Shown in pieces: positions 13,480 to 26,431 of a DNA stretch of 64,000 nucleotides. The stretch comes from Onthophagus taurus (lineage: Eukaryota; Arthropoda; Insecta; Coleoptera; Scarabaeidae), in NCBI RefSeq assembly GCF_036711975.1, contig NC_091971.1, positions 9,307,501 through 9,371,500 of the forward strand, in the 5' to 3' direction. Positions within the stretch are counted from its first letter, which is position 1. Each line of letters opens with the position of its first letter. The notes beneath the pieces were generated by a model. It searched no databases. It was not told where the DNA came from and was given only the letters and a program-made list of their open reading frames with translations. The translations under genes were made by a program, and so were the position numbers.

Positions 13480-14290
13480 TTGTGAATTATCTGGGATCGT
13501 AGAGTGTCTTGAAGAATTTTTCAGTTACTCAGGTTCTGCAGACTCTGTCAAATCTGGAGTGTTTGAAATGGCTCTAACACACTCTGACTTTCTACTGTTC
13601 ACCTACTCTGCAATCTGGCTTGCTAAATAGTCTAAAATAATTCTGAAATAGAGAGTGTAGAGTAATTTTGAGGTTTGAACTAGTTATTATAAGATAGATG
13701 TAAAATCCAGGATGCTTTGGAGTATATTTGAGGCACTCTGGAAACTCTAGAAACACACTCTGAAGCCTCACGAATACCTTTGAACCACTATATAGCAACT
13801 TTGAGCTACTCTGAAAAGTCAGGAATTGTTCAGAAGGAGTGTGGTTAATGTACAGAAACTGCGACCTAGTCTGAAATGTTTGAAACGAGTCTAAACAAAT
13901 ATAAAGTAACACTGACCTAATCTTGGGATACCGGAGTAACTCCTTTATTTCATAATTTGGTGCCTTCACTTTAGTGTTACAGAATATCATTGACATTCGA
14001 GATAATTTGGCGTACATTATGTTTTTAAAAGTGTTTTACATGTTTTACAGAAAGTTTGGAATGATTATATCACACTCTAGCGTAACTCTTAGCTACTCTG
14101 GAGGATTTAAGATAATTGTTGTCCAGTATAGTGTCACTCTGAATTGAGACAGTACCATCCAGTGATGCTCTGACCTATTCTACAGTAAGTATAAGGAACC
14201 TACAACAATTTTGAATGACCTTGATCCGTTACCTATACAATATTACCTCTACGTTGCGCTGTAGACCCTGGAGTGACTCTGAAAAGTAGT
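13480..14290. repeat. Degenerate interspersed ACTCTGA repeat array
   Basis: The words ACTCTG(A), TACTCTG and AGTCTGAAA recur every few tens of bases over about 800 bp, separated by diverged spacers rich in TTTGAA and AACTT. On the minus strand this creates a 141-codon open frame rich in FQTFQ and LLYSGS-like stretches, which I take as a by-product of the repeat. There is no crisp unit length, so it is an old decayed satellite or minisatellite. Confidence 0.5.
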
Positions 14291-14299
14291 TCTTATCTA

Positions 14300-16500
14300 T
14301 ATTAAAAACTTCCTGGTATTAAGTATTTGTGAACTGTAGTAAGAAGGAAATAATGATCTTCTGCGGGATGGGTAAGAAGCAGTTCATAATAACGTCAAGA
14401 TGCTAAAAGTAGCAGTTTAACAGTAGAAAGCCCATGACAGGAGCAACGACGAGTTCCATGAAGATTATAATTGCTAATAACTGATGCCACGAATGATAAT
14501 TTTTAAACATCTTTCACTCCTCCAAAAATAGACATACATATGGCCGAAGTAAACCGTGAGGATCCACAAAGGGACCGCTGGGGCCTAAGTGCTTTGGTTA
14601 CACCACCTGTTGTTTAACCAACCTCACTTGCTCTTGGAACTACATACATACATACATCTGATGCCACTTCAAGTACTTAATAGAATACACTCATCGCATT
14701 TGAAAACATAAATAGTCACGATCACGTATTTATAAACCTGATCCTTGTATGAAGGCACTTTAGGATATCACTTCGGGATGATTCCTGCTCACTCTACAAT
14801 CAGTCTCTGATAAAAGTCCAAGTATGTCCCCACCCAGCCTTTGAACGAATCATCTTAGGAAGGCTTCACGCCTTATCCTAGGGGAGAGGTGTTGCTTTTT
14901 GTCTCCTTTGTTTGAGAGTCAAAAATCAGTATACAGTCTTGAGATGCGAATTTCTTAAAGTGAAATTTAAAATATAATATGTGAGAGTTAAAATATGATT
15001 GATATCTTGAATTTTTCTTAAAGGATTGACGTTCAAAAAATCGTGATATCTTTAGTATCCTCTCCTTTATAGTGCGTAATAAATAGTTCAATCAATATAA
15101 GTGGGTGTGATAGTGAAATAAATTTGCTCGAAGTCGTTTGAATAGACGAACGGTTAAAATGGGAGGAGTGGGTCGTTAATTCTGCACGCCGAGGAGGTAA
15201 TTGATTGGTCGTTTTGTAAATAAAAATTTGCCTGCAATGGCTAGGAGGGTTTTAAGTACTTTTTCTAGACTTTCTAGATTTACCACCCGCATAAATTTTC
15301 TGTGAAACACAACCCAATTAATTGCGGGTAGAAGTTGCCTATTCAGAATTATTCTAAAGACTAATACAACTTATTTCTTTAATATTATGAAAAGATTTTC
15401 TTTCCATAAAAGTATTGATAAATCATTATCGATAAGAAATATTTTGAAGTCACGTCGTCGAGTGCCACAACAAAGTTCCTAAACAATCATATATTTTATT
15501 CAATAACTCCGAGATTGCAATCTTTACGATCTTTCCCACTGGTGGCGCGGTAACGAATTGCGGTAATAAACATTCTCCACGGCCCCTCATAACTCCTTCC
15601 TGTGTACCCGAGATGGTGGCAGAGTCGACTTCGAAATATCGTACTCATTGGGGGGTTGTAAAAGAATATGACGTATTTATAATTGACCACATCTCGAATA
15701 GTTCACCAATACTTTCCATCAGATTCTGATTCGTGTAATGGTTCTTATACGACTCCCTTTTTGGCCATAATAAAGGATTCTCTTTTATCATCACCATAAG
15801 ATCTTACCATCTAACTAGGTCAAAACATACTTTATTTTACTAATAGTTATTAATAAAGAATTAATTTTCAAATATTGCTTCTTATTAACCAATAAAATCT
15901 AACGATCTCCCGAGGACATAAAACTGATTAAAGTTGTAAACTGAAACTAGTTAATTTTCGTACGATATTTGCTATGTGCGAAGTTTTCGTGTACCATCAA
16001 ATAGCAGCGGGTTGTCTGGCAGATCGTAATTCATCTACAAATCCTGTATATTCCCTAAATTCGTATAGAGAGGAACCCCGTGGAGGTACACGTGTGTACT
16101 TTCCGCTATGTATGCAATAAATTGGATGGTAGCGCCGTTGTGATATTCCTCGTTGCACTAAATAAACATATGCTAATTATATGCATTGCGACGGTATCAT
16201 GTTAATAAGAGAGGGATTCGAATTTTGTTTACGAAAACGATAGGCATGAAATTCCGTTTTGGTGAGGATTCAATTCCATTGTACTACTCAACCAACCTTC
16301 CATGGAGAGGTAATTAATCAGGCTTTAAACCAATAACTGTTTAGATCTCGAATTACTTGACGCTATAGAACTATAAGATCCTATTAATACTAGTATTCGA
16401 ATGTAATTTCACGAATACGTCCATCCTATTACGCAGCACAAACCGTATGTAATAAACGTAATAATTGATTATAAGTATACATATATTATTATAAGATAGT
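14300..16500. other. Non-coding stretch
   Basis: No gene is supported. A short TACA tetranucleotide run (ACATACATACATAC) lies near 14,642. The region ends in the presumed 5' flank of the MARCH-like gene. Confidence 0.5.
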
Positions 16501-16536
16501 GAAGGGAAACGTCAAAATGATGAAATTGTCGAAATT

Positions 16537-17241
16537 ATGTCTGTCGTTAGTCTGAAAGACGACAAAGAACACAATGGTATCAAAACTTCGATTGATGCAA
16601 AACAAAGTCCGTCCGTGGCGGATGGTTCATATGGAGTAACAAATGTGCAAGTAGAATCTGATAAATCCAGACCAGCTACGGCAACATTTTCGGCCAGTTC
16701 GATCGTATGCAGGATATGTCAGACTCATTCCGCCGATGAGATCCTCATTTCACCATGCAACTGTAAAGGGACGTTAGCTTACGTTCATTTGCCATGTTTA
16801 GAAAGATGGTTGAACCAAGTAAGTAGGACATATTGCGAATTATGCATGTTTCGATACAATTCGATTCAAACCCAACGATACGGATTATGCGAGAGTTTAA
16901 GAATTTGGATTCGCCATCCTCGCAACAGAAATCACGTTCAATCGGATTGTGTCATCGCAGCACTTCTTACAACAGTCACAATCGGTCTTATAGCCGTTTG
17001 TATTATGGGAATGCAGTATTTTGTGCTTGAAGCGAAAAAATTGGGTATTAATCAGATCTGGACTAAGGGATTCGTGTCTGTATTTTTATGTATCATTTTA
17101 CTTGGATATGTTATCACCTTGTATTTAATGATCAAAGATCAATTTTTACCCTGGTACCATTGGTGGAAGACTACTGTTGATGTAAAATTACTTTTAAATC
17201 CTTCTGTAACAATGATTGAAAAGCATTCGACAAACACGTAA
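16537..17241 (+). CDS. MARCH-type RING-CH E3 ubiquitin ligase
   Basis: This is a complete 234-aa single-exon protein, predicted to be a membrane ubiquitin ligase of the MARCH2/MARCH3 type that marks membrane proteins for endosomal trafficking or degradation. A RING-CH (C4HC3) finger is visible: C58, C61, C74, C76, H84, C87, C100, C103, with the family words ISPCNCKGTLAYVH and ERWL. Two hydrophobic segments follow, at about residues 138-163 and 178-199. This gives the cytosolic RING / two-TM / cytosolic tail layout of the subfamily. The start chosen is the ATG at 16,537. An upstream ATGATG at about 16,517 is out of frame and short, so it could act as a uORF. AATAAA lies 12 bases after the stop. 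The lack of introns is notable beside the intron-rich neighbours. The exact orthologue is not assigned. Confidence 0.93.
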   Translation: MSVVSLKDDKEHNGIKTSIDAKQSPSVADGSYGVTNVQVESDKSRPATATFSASSIVCRICQTHSADEILISPCNCKGTLAYVHLPCLERWLNQVSRTYCELCMFRYNSIQTQRYGLCESLRIWIRHPRNRNHVQSDCVIAALLTTVTIGLIAVCIMGMQYFVLEAKKLGINQIWTKGFVSVFLCIILLGYVITLYLMIKDQFLPWYHWWKTTVDVKLLLNPSVTMIEKHSTNT

Positions 17242-17244
17242 TAA

Positions 17245-20200
17245 GTATTATTAATAAATTTATTTTGTTTTTAATTATTTGTTATTTTTAATCGAATAAA
17301 TTTTAATAACAAATTTATCTATTTCTTAATACTTCAGTTATTTTCGTTTGAAACAACAAGTTCAAAGTTCAATTATAGTCTGTGTTTGCAAGGCCAATAA
17401 AGATTAAGAAACAACAATATAAACAGGTATGTCTAGGTGCGAATACGAACTATTTTTAAAACAATCGGTTTTAACCCAATCTATTTGTATTTCGCTAAAA
17501 ATAAATAACTTAGTAACAAATATATAAATTATTTATGAAATTTCTTTAAAAAATCATTCCTCCAATAATCTAATGTACGCATCAAAAATGTTTAAAGAGA
17601 TGAACGCAAACACGTCGATTTATTATTAGACCAGAAACTGATAGTAACCCGACGAGTTCGTGTACGCAGCACAGTTTATCGGAGAGACACATTGTGTCAT
17701 CTATTTAGTTCAACTTTTAAAACGTTTGCGAAGTATCATCAATCAATCGAATCAATTGCAAATACAGTATTTTAAGTGATTTTCTTAGAACATCGCGACG
17801 CTTTAACGGTTCGATTTTAAAGTCGGATTTGAAAGCAGCGAAACGAACAGCACGTGAGTTAATTTGAATTGTAAAAATCTTATTCTTCCATTATTTTATT
17901 TGTCCTACTCAGCATAGCGCAGTCGTTTAAGTTTCGTTTCGCGATAACACCTCGCGAAAATATTTAGAGTTAAAAATAAACCCGGTTGCATCCGAGTAGT
18001 GAATTCCTTGCGCTTTAACCTTAATCAAGAGTACGTACAATTTCGATAAGGTTTATTAAATCACATTTTTAATTCAAATTATCTTATTAATATAATAATA
18101 AATCAAATTTTCAATAACAAATTCGATGAAACATTCCACAACATTTTTTATTATACCCTTAAATATTATATACAAATCAATCGAAAATAATTCCTGTTGA
18201 ATAATTCAATACTTTTATGTTTTCAAAGTTTTTCACTTTGATTGCTAAAATTTTATTACAAAAAATTTCTCTATACAAAACTGATTGGAAATATGAGTAC
18301 TGTGACCAATCCAATTTTATTTTGTACGAAACAAACGTAAAAAAACATTCATACAAAAGTCCATTTCGAAAGATAACATGTTAATTTAAAAAATGCTTCC
18401 AACAAATCCATACGTAACGGGATTTATCGTTGTACATCCCCAGTTGAAAACTCTCCGAGAATCCCGAGGGACGTTTTTATCTCCCACAAACAAAAAACGT
18501 TGTGGTCAGAAAACCACTACAGCAACACGAATGTGTACAGGTGTTTTTTCTGTTTCTTCTTGGTCCATTTAAATTAATTGTTCGATTTGTTGAATCAAAT
18601 TCCCCTTTATTGTGTGTTACCCCATTTACTCTTCACCATCAGCACGTTAATTAGGTGTAGAAGACTTGAAATATGCTCGGAAATGCGGCCTCGTACCCAA
18701 CCAATTTAATAAAAGGGGGCCTGGCTGAACTTGATTAGCACTCACACCGGGTCCAATAAAAACAAAGCGCCCCCCAATTAAGGTGTTTATGCAGGAATAG
18801 ATTACGCGGTCGTCCTACGAGCTTTACGGCCACTTTCGGCAATTTACATACATACGAGGTTTGCATATTTAAGTTTTCACAAAGTACAAAGTACGAATCG
18901 CATAAATGTCGGCGCTTCTCAAAGTTATAACCGGTATTAGATTTTCGAATGAGCTGCTACCTCTCAAGCTTTATGCATTGTATGCAAGTCAGGAAGATTC
19001 CTACAATATATTCATGTACGATGTTATAATCTTATTTAAAAAATATACTGTGTTACTATGAATGAAGTAGAAATAATATACAAAAATAAATTTGTTTGAA
19101 TAATTAAATAAGCTACATTGTACAACATTCCACTGTACATGGGAAAAATTTGGGGAGAAATATAACGTTAAAGGTATACATGTTGACTTGTTTCCATGTT
19201 CCATGTTACATGTTTCCTTCTATGAAGTGGAAATCTAGGGCTTTCCTTGACTTTCACCTAAATTAACACGAATGACGATTGTCTTTTTGAATATTTAAGA
19301 TATGCACTATATTGTCTTCTTCAACACAGTAAATCTCTTTTGGGTGGGTTAACAAAATTAGAAGTTGTGCAAAAATGTAAACACTTCTTGTTGATTGTCC
19401 ATTCTGTATCTTAATCGAAAGTAATACCTCATTGGTATTTGGGTTGGGTTGGGTTTACGTCGAGGTTGTAAGCCAACCTGCTTGTTGAATGCTTGGGTTA
19501 TTTATTTATTTATCTGGTAGAAATCTTTCTTTTTTCTTTAAATTCTTTTTGTCGCATATCCTTTCTATGCTACAACAAAGCTTGGATTACTCACCTCTTC
19601 TGTTATGGATGGTAATGGGATGAAACCTGTTGTTATCAGAAAACTAATTCGTCTAAATTTTAACGAACAGATTGCCAAAGTTTCAACGTAGATTTGGAAC
19701 AATTGATTCAACTCTTAGTTCCATTAAAAACTGAGGAACAATTACACCAAGATGTTGAATTACTTGCCAAGATAATACAGCATGCAATATTTGTTTACGA
19801 TACTACATTACATCTGCAAATTACATCTATAAACCAAATTAATACTAAAGCAACAAAACAGAGCGAATATATTTCCTTACAACATACTCAGTATCTACGC
19901 AAACACAGCAAAATAGCTGAAAATAACACTTAAGGCAAAACTACGTTTATACAATCCACAATATAACAACATTCTTATATTTCTTTAGTTTCTGTTCTTA
20001 TCGGTTTCATTTTATTTGGTTCTATGACACGTTTTCTTTAATCTAGAAAGTATTCTTATAAAAAACACGTATGAAGCTTTGCAGCTATAGTTTTAGATAA
20101 AATCATATTGGCAGAAAATTAAATTAGGAGCTTTTGTAACATTTTGTCATGAATATGCTTCCCATCATTCTCAAGAAGTCATTATCTTGTCGCGGTTGTC

Positions 20201-21425
20201 AATGCTTGCTGTGGTGAAGTATGCTTGTGGTTGAGGAAAATTGCTATTTCATCTTTATTGATTAATTCCTTTATATCCCAAGTTACAGGTATTATGTACC
20301 AAATTTTTGGCCATAATTTGTAAATGATATACTATGTGTAAAGATCACTTTAGAAAATTTTGTATCCTTATACAGGTGCATATACACTTTCCTTTTTTCT
20401 CAAGATACTGTTATTTACAAAATTATATTTTTATATTGACAATTCACAAATCTTCATCTTCCTTTCTGGCATCCATAGAGATTTTTAAAAAATTGGTTGA
20501 TATTTCAAGGTATTATCACTTATGCCATTTTTTGTATATCTGAGTTCGGGAGAATATTGGCAGAGCTGAGCGATCTCTTTTCCTCTATTAGGAGCATCGT
20601 ATTGTAAAAGGAAAGATAATATAAATACATGTATATGGTAAATAAATATACCCAGTAATTTTAACACATCTGTACTTTTAAATCGAATAAATAGATAGAA
20701 AGTAGTCGTCCGTGATCCGGATTCGCTTAGCACTTTACGAAGCACTCCACTTCCATACAAATTGCCAGCAAGAAGGAAGTACCTCTTCTATACACACGAT
20801 ATTGCGTTAAGCTGAAATAAGGATCCAAGGCCCAAGCTACTATGGAGATCAAAGCTTCGGTGCTCTGATTGGGTTGGAACGTTTACGCGGCGGAATATAA
20901 ACGACCGCTTTAGGCCGGATCGCTTTTCAATTTCAACGGAAACGACACAAGGCAAAGAAAAAATTTCGTAACGAATACATTAGCAAATAAATGCGACATT
21001 TTCATCTTTGTATAATTATTATCGGTTTAAAGGGGATATTGTTTAACGCGTATGTGTTCTCTCCCCCTCGGTAAATTATCATATTGTAATTTTGTCTGTC
21101 AACAAGTGAAACGGGCGCGTCGTTTCATGTAAACTACATCGACTTCCGGAACGTTCAAAGTTATTCGGGTCTATATAATTTAACACTTGGTTCTCTAAAC
21201 TCAACAACAATAATAATACGTAATTGTTAGTTTCGAAACATTCAAAAACTAACGGGTCATCAAACTAATTAATTTATGTTGATACAAACACGAAAGGAGT
21301 TTTTAGAGCAGAAAATTATATTATACAGTGAATTTTAGCTAAAATGCAATATAAAAAAGTATATTTTCATAGAAACCAGGGCGGCCTACTTACTTTGTCC
21401 CACATAAAATGCAACATATCTAAAT
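17245..21425. other. Non-coding stretch
   Basis: The first part is the 3' flank of the MARCH-like gene, with further AATAAA signals near 17,297 and 17,396. A GC-richer block at about 18,600-18,850 contains homeodomain-like words (CAATTAAG) and could be a regulatory element; this is inference only. A short TTGGGTTGGG run lies at 19,438-19,456. No exon is convincing. Confidence 0.5.
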
Positions 21426-21431
21426 GTTTCT

Positions 21432-21836
21432 TGTTCTAGGTCTAATGTTAGTTCTAGTGACAGTAGTAGGTAGCTCTAGTTAATATAACATATCACCAAT
21501 GCCCACTTTAACACCTCTTGATTAATTTATCCGATAGATAAATTCGCGTTCTTATCAAATGAGAGAGCTTAAAACCACCGTAACCATGGTAATTATCTCC
21601 CTTAGTTAGTTTATCTGGAGGATGGTAAAAGTGGACCTAAGTTGCATATTTTTACTGAACTAAAATTAGAACTAACACAAGACCTAAAACTAGAATCATT
21701 CGGGTTTAGCCGTCTTGAGAGACGTGCGGCTAAACCCGAATGATTCTAGTTCTAGGTCTTGTGTTAGTTCTAGTATTGCACTAGCACTATCGCTAGAACT
21801 AACACAACACTTAGAACTAGAATCATTCGGGTTTTT
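21432..21836. repeat. Fold-back repeat family, copy C (long hairpin)
   Basis: Arms of about 46 bp at 21,667-21,712 and 21,727-21,772 are complementary with about one mismatch and leave a 14-base loop. They begin TAGAACTAACACAAGACC and centre on ATTCGGGTTTAGCCG / CGGCTAAACCCGAAT. Further CTAGTTCTAGGTCT words flank both sides, from 21,432 to about 21,836. The transcript would fold into a very stable hairpin. No protein is encoded. Confidence 0.85.
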
Positions 21837-21839
21837 GAG

Positions 21840-22776
21840 TCGTTTGAAATTTTAAAGGATTTATATTTAATATATACATATTGGTAGAAATCTGTTTAAT
21901 AAATTTATTATTTAATTTTATATTTAAATTAGATTAACAGGTGTGAAAATTTCCCAATAATATGAGAGGATTATTTTTTATGAAATCAGTTCCGTTGCGT
22001 CGGAAACACGTGTGTCCTTAGTTACCCATAAAATTGCAATTAATTAACCAAATAAATATTCTACAATTTTAATTAAGCTCGTATCAATAATTTATAAAAC
22101 CTGTTAGTTACACGAAATGCATTTATTTATTGTAAGCGAATTAACTCGTTTAAATAAATTCATTCGAATCAATATCTTTTTTATTACAACAGCATTTTTT
22201 AATTCTCTTTTAATACAAATAAAGTGTCTATATACTATTCTAATATTGATTTTTATTTATTCATTACTGTTTGTACAATTAAATAAATTTTAGTTTCCAT
22301 AAATATTATTGTGATGAAGTTGAAGCTATTATTCGAAACGCAGTGTTTTGAATAATTTGAAAATGAGGTCATTTAACCTTGTATTTTTCAAATAAACAAA
22401 TTACAAAACAAGATAATTACGGCTCAGTTGTATCGTCTAAATTTATTTATATAAAAAGAACTCCATGATAACGACTCCAATTAATGTTAAGGAAATATAC
22501 TCAATTAGACAAAGAAAAATGTATATTCCAGAAATGCAAATCTTATTATAATAACATATTTCCTCTTGTTTACCACAAAAAGCAAAGTTTATCGTTACCA
22601 AGTTCAATAACTCACTGACATTTAAAAGATAACCGAAAAACACAAAAAATAAAATAAATAAAAAATACAACGTTATCTCACATTTTTAGTTATTTGTCTC
22701 GACACAGTCTGCGTATAATATCATGTTTTAAAACATATTTAAAGAAATCTCTTTCAAATTAAATTCATTCGGCGAC
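21840..22776. other. AT-rich upstream region of methyltransferase copy 1
   Basis: This is very AT-rich sequence with no exon. A 75-codon minus-strand frame (22,443-22,670) is hydrophobic low-complexity and not believed to be a gene. The stretch presumably contains the promoter of the downstream gene, but no clear core element was seen. Confidence 0.45.
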
Positions 22777-25103
22777 ATGTTCCTTACAGGACACAAGATG
22801 CCTCCGGGAGTTGGTAGTTCCGCGCATAAGAAAATTGAAGAACCACCAAGCGAACTAAAACGAGAAGACATCATTATTCTTGATGGTGGATTTGCATCGC
22901 AATTAAGTTGTCATGTTGATAAACCAATCGATGGTGATGTTTTATGGAGTGCTAGGTTCTTAGCTACCGATCCAGAAGCTGTTATTGAAGCACATTTGGA
23001 TTTTTTGAGAGGTATGTCTTATTTTTGATTAATAATATTATACAATTCAATCGTTTTTGTTGGCATCTGGTGTTACAAGCAGTATCAATCCAGCCGATCC
23101 ATACATTAATAATATTTATGGTAATCAGCATGTAGCCCGCTTAATTCATCCATAGATGCCCACGTAATCAAAGAGGTTTATTGAGACTAAAGGAAAACTC
23201 TTGAGTGAGTAATGTCCATCAAGATCAACCAAGGATCGTTACAGGAATGTATCAAATAACACGACTAGTACAAAAATAGTAAGACTTAATTAAGTAACGC
23301 GATAGTTAGCAGTTCAAGAAATGCTGAAAAAGTTAAAGTCGCAAATTTATAATATAGATCTAGAACACCTAGGGAGCAAGTACACACAGCACACCAATAT
23401 GCACATACTACTACAACGAATACTCAACCAGAGATTTTCAGAATCTAAACAAAAGCAAGACACATTGGTATCCTCTGAGCTAGCACAACAAGCCAAACTT
23501 TTGTCACGAGATTAAATGATGCAGCTTTGGAACCTCACAACTATAGATGGAGTAAACCAAGACGTAGACCAGAAACAGATCTAATTTTTTGTCCGGAAGA
23601 TCCTTAATCTAATCATAGTAAAACTGATATATCGACTGCGTGGCCATACTTAACCTAAATTTACAAATAACATTGCAAAAAAGAACGAAACAAAACTAAT
23701 CTATTAATAATTAAATAATTGTCACAGTATTGTTTATTATTAATTCATACATAGGTGTTAATATTGCTTTCTGGGGCGATTGTGTTTCAGCCGGATCGAA
23801 CCTGATAATGACCAACACGTACCAGGCGAGCGTCGGGGGATTTGTGCAACATATGAAAATGACCGAACCGGAAGCTTACGAGTTAATCAAGAAATCCGTT
23901 GAATTAGCCAAAACTGCCGTGAGGAAATTTCAATTGGAATATCCCGAATGTCGTAAGTATTACGATTTCAATTTACGAAGGATTATAAAGTGTTAATAAC
24001 TTTATTAACTAAGATTAAATTAGTTTTAAACTGATTTAAACGAACTTTCGAAATGAATTTCATTTATTTTTCCTCTTTATTTTAGCGCAGCCTTTAATAG
24101 TCGGTTCGGTGGGACCTTATGGTGCGTCTTTACACGACGCGTCCGAATATACGGGATCTTACGCTAAAACAACGTCGGTAGAAACCATGAGAGATTGGCA
24201 CAGACCTCGAATAGAAGCTCTAATCGAGGCCGGTGTGGATTTATTAGCGTTGGAGACTATTCCTTGCAGGATTGAAGCGGAGATGCTGTTGGATCTGATA
24301 AAGGAATTTCCGAATGTCAAGGCTTGGCTCGCATTCAGTTGCGCGGTGAGTGTGTTACACAAAGTAAGGGTTTGGAAAGATGGGTATACTGGGACGTAAA
24401 ATAGGGTAGCGAGAGAGAATAGGGATAAGAGGTATACGGTAAAACAGCAAATAGACTATGATAGGTTTCGAAGTAAATGGGGTGACAGGTTATCGTGTAT
24501 TCGATGCATGCACACTTCATAAAGATCTGTGCTACACAATATTTTGTTTAGTTTTACACACAAAAAATCCGTTTAAAAAAATGTTACATTCATTTTAGCA
24601 AGACGGAAAATCAATAGCTAATGGTGAAAACTTCCAAGAAACCGCCCGAAAGTGTTACGATTTAAATCCAAGACAACTGGTGGCGGTTGGAGCAAACTGT
24701 CTAGCGCCGAGACTTGTTGAATCATTATTCAAAGATATAAATAAAGGACGAAGACATAAACCTTTACCTCTCATCGTGTATCCGAATAGCGGCGAGAGTT
24801 ACAACGTGAACCAAGGGTAATTATTTTTCATTTAGGTTTCTTAGATAAGAGTTCTTATATTTATTTTATTTGTATAGATGGATTAACAGAGATAAATGCG
24901 AACCGGTAGAGCAATATATTCCTCTTTGGTTGGATATTGGAATAAGATGGGTTGGAGGATGTTGCAGGACCTATGCAACTGATATCATGATGATAAGGAA
25001 TCAAGCAAAAAGATGGCAGCAAAAAAGACTGGTGCTTACTAATGCAAATCTTAATGAACAAATTCAAATTGGGTTCAACAAAGAATTAACTTGCTCAAAT
25101 TAA
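22777..25103 (+). CDS. Homocysteine S-methyltransferase, copy 1
   Basis: Spliced model: 22,777-23,011, 23,791-23,952, 24,086-24,345, 24,599-24,816, 24,878-25,103. All introns are GT-AG and the product is 366 aa. The enzyme transfers a methyl group (from S-adenosyl- or S-methylmethionine in this family) to homocysteine to make methionine. Visible motifs are ILDGGFASQL at the N-terminus, GSNLIMTNTYQAS, VGSVGPYGASLHDASEYTG, LALETIPCRIEAEM, and the zinc-binding cysteines in GANC (C253) and GGCCR (C320, C321). The first ATG is at 22,777; the ATG at 22,798 is an alternative start 7 codons later. The gene converges on MED11, with stops 79 bp apart, and AATAAA lies at 25,145. Intron 1 contains a short frame (23,321-23,515) judged spurious. 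Confidence 0.93.
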
Positions 25104-25181
25104 CGATCTCTATAGCTTTTATTATAAACTCAAATTAAATCTAAAATAAAACTCTAAATTATCTTAAAAAACTTTATTTAT

Positions 25182-25663
25182 TTAAGTTGAGGAAGCTGAA
25201 GCAGGAACAGTAACAACACCTCCATTTCCATTAGAACCACTTTGCGCTTGTCGCGAAGTCGGTCTCCCTTGCATATGTTTAAGTTTTATACGATCCAACT
25301 CATTTACTCTAGATCTTGCATGTTCCAATCTATGCCAAGCCATTTGTAACACTTTTTGTGAAGAGTAACCAGATCCTTCATGAGGTTGACCAGTTGAAAC
25401 TTGTGTTAAATAATTAATTTGCTCGGTTAATTTATTTTCAACGTTCCCCAATGTCTTTAAAAATGTATGCGTGTGGTTTTCTGCTTGTTTCAAACTCGAT
25501 TTATCTTTGCTTAACTCCAGAAAAACTTGTCCTTAAAAAGTGAGGTTAGTTTTCTTATTTAAAGTTTTTTATGCCATTTAGTCTTACCGGCGCTATGTAA
25601 ACAAGTTATTATATCTTTTTCTATAGCATCTAACGTATGAATTCGCTCCACAGCAGCGGACAT
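25182..25663 (-). CDS. MED11: Mediator complex subunit 11
   Basis: The two exons are 25,588-25,663 and 25,182-25,531 on the minus strand, giving 141 aa. MED11 is a head-module subunit of Mediator, the nuclear bridge between transcription factors and RNA polymerase II. The start MSAAVERIHTLDAIEKDI followed by TCLHSAGQVFLELSKDKSS and the helical KTLGNVENKLTEQINYL are typical of the family, which forms a helical bundle with MED22. The C-terminal part (ARSRVNELDRIKLKHM, then a Gly/Ser/Ala tail) is insect-like. The gene is convergent with methyltransferase copy 1 and tandem with copy 2. Confidence 0.92.
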
Positions 25664-26025
25664 AGTAAATATTTGTAATAATCTAAATGATTAGAAGACG
25701 GCTTTTATTGACAGAAGTGATAATAACAGCTGTGAAGATAACTGTAATACCAACGTCAAAAAATTATTTAAATTAAAATTATATTTATAAATTAAAATAT
25801 ATAGAAGAAATTGTAGCAATCAAAAAGAAAGGAATAATAGAACTTTATTGTTTTAGAATATTTTTTAGCTTCAATATCGAATTAATTTTCTAATGTAAGA
25901 AAAAAACAAGTGTGAAGTTAACGCCAAAAGCTTAAAGTTTAAACTTCATTTTTGAACAAATCAAACTAAACTTTTTGCTTATTTTGGTTTAATTTATAAG
26001 AAATTATAAAAATTGTAAACTATCT
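25664..26025. other. MED11 upstream spacer
   Basis: About 360 bp of AT-rich sequence with no exon. It must hold the MED11 promoter, since MED11 is read leftwards from 25,663. Confidence 0.4.
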
Positions 26026-26340
26026 TTTACATAGGGTGACATCATTTCAAAAGCATTTCTGATGCAATTATACATGGTAATTTTTTAAAAGCTAATATAC
26101 TTCACTGTCTATTAAAGCTTTTATTCCATTATTATAGCATTAAAAAAATGATAAATAAACTGGTATAAAGTAAACTAAAAAAGCTTTTTTCATAGGGTAC
26201 ATAAAATCTCTTAAAGTATAATATGTGATCTAATTTTTCAAGGTGATTTTGTTTGAAAGCTAATCAGCTGCCTATTAAAGCTCCTGTTTGATTATTATAG
26301 GATGCTTTTAAAAGAAGAAATGATTGTTTGTAAAAGAAAA
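26025..26340. repeat. Imperfect tandem duplication, period about 162 bp
   Basis: CATAGGGT(G/A) occurs at 26,030 and 26,191. TCTATTAAAGCTTTTATTCC (about 26,108) corresponds to CCTATTAAAGCTCCTGTTTG (about 26,271), and AAAAGCTAAT matches GAAAGCTAAT. The two copies are well diverged. The array sits between MED11 and methyltransferase copy 2 and has no coding frame. Confidence 0.55.
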
Positions 26341-26431
26341 AAAAAAGAAATTTGAAATTAATATTAATAAACAAAATAAACTTTATTGTAGAATAAAAAT
26401 ATACTATTAATATATAGAGCAATAAAAAAAT

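Noticed and set aside
13592-14017. 141-codon minus-strand frame
   Set aside because: It lies wholly inside the degenerate ACTCTGA array and its protein simply repeats the array. No domain or splice context.
13480-14290. CRISPR-like array
   Set aside because: Repeats are short and irregular, spacers are not uniform, and the DNA is clearly eukaryotic.
23321-23515. 64-codon frame inside methyltransferase copy 1 intron 1
   Set aside because: No recognisable domain and no splice sites joining it to the gene. Probably chance or repeat-derived.
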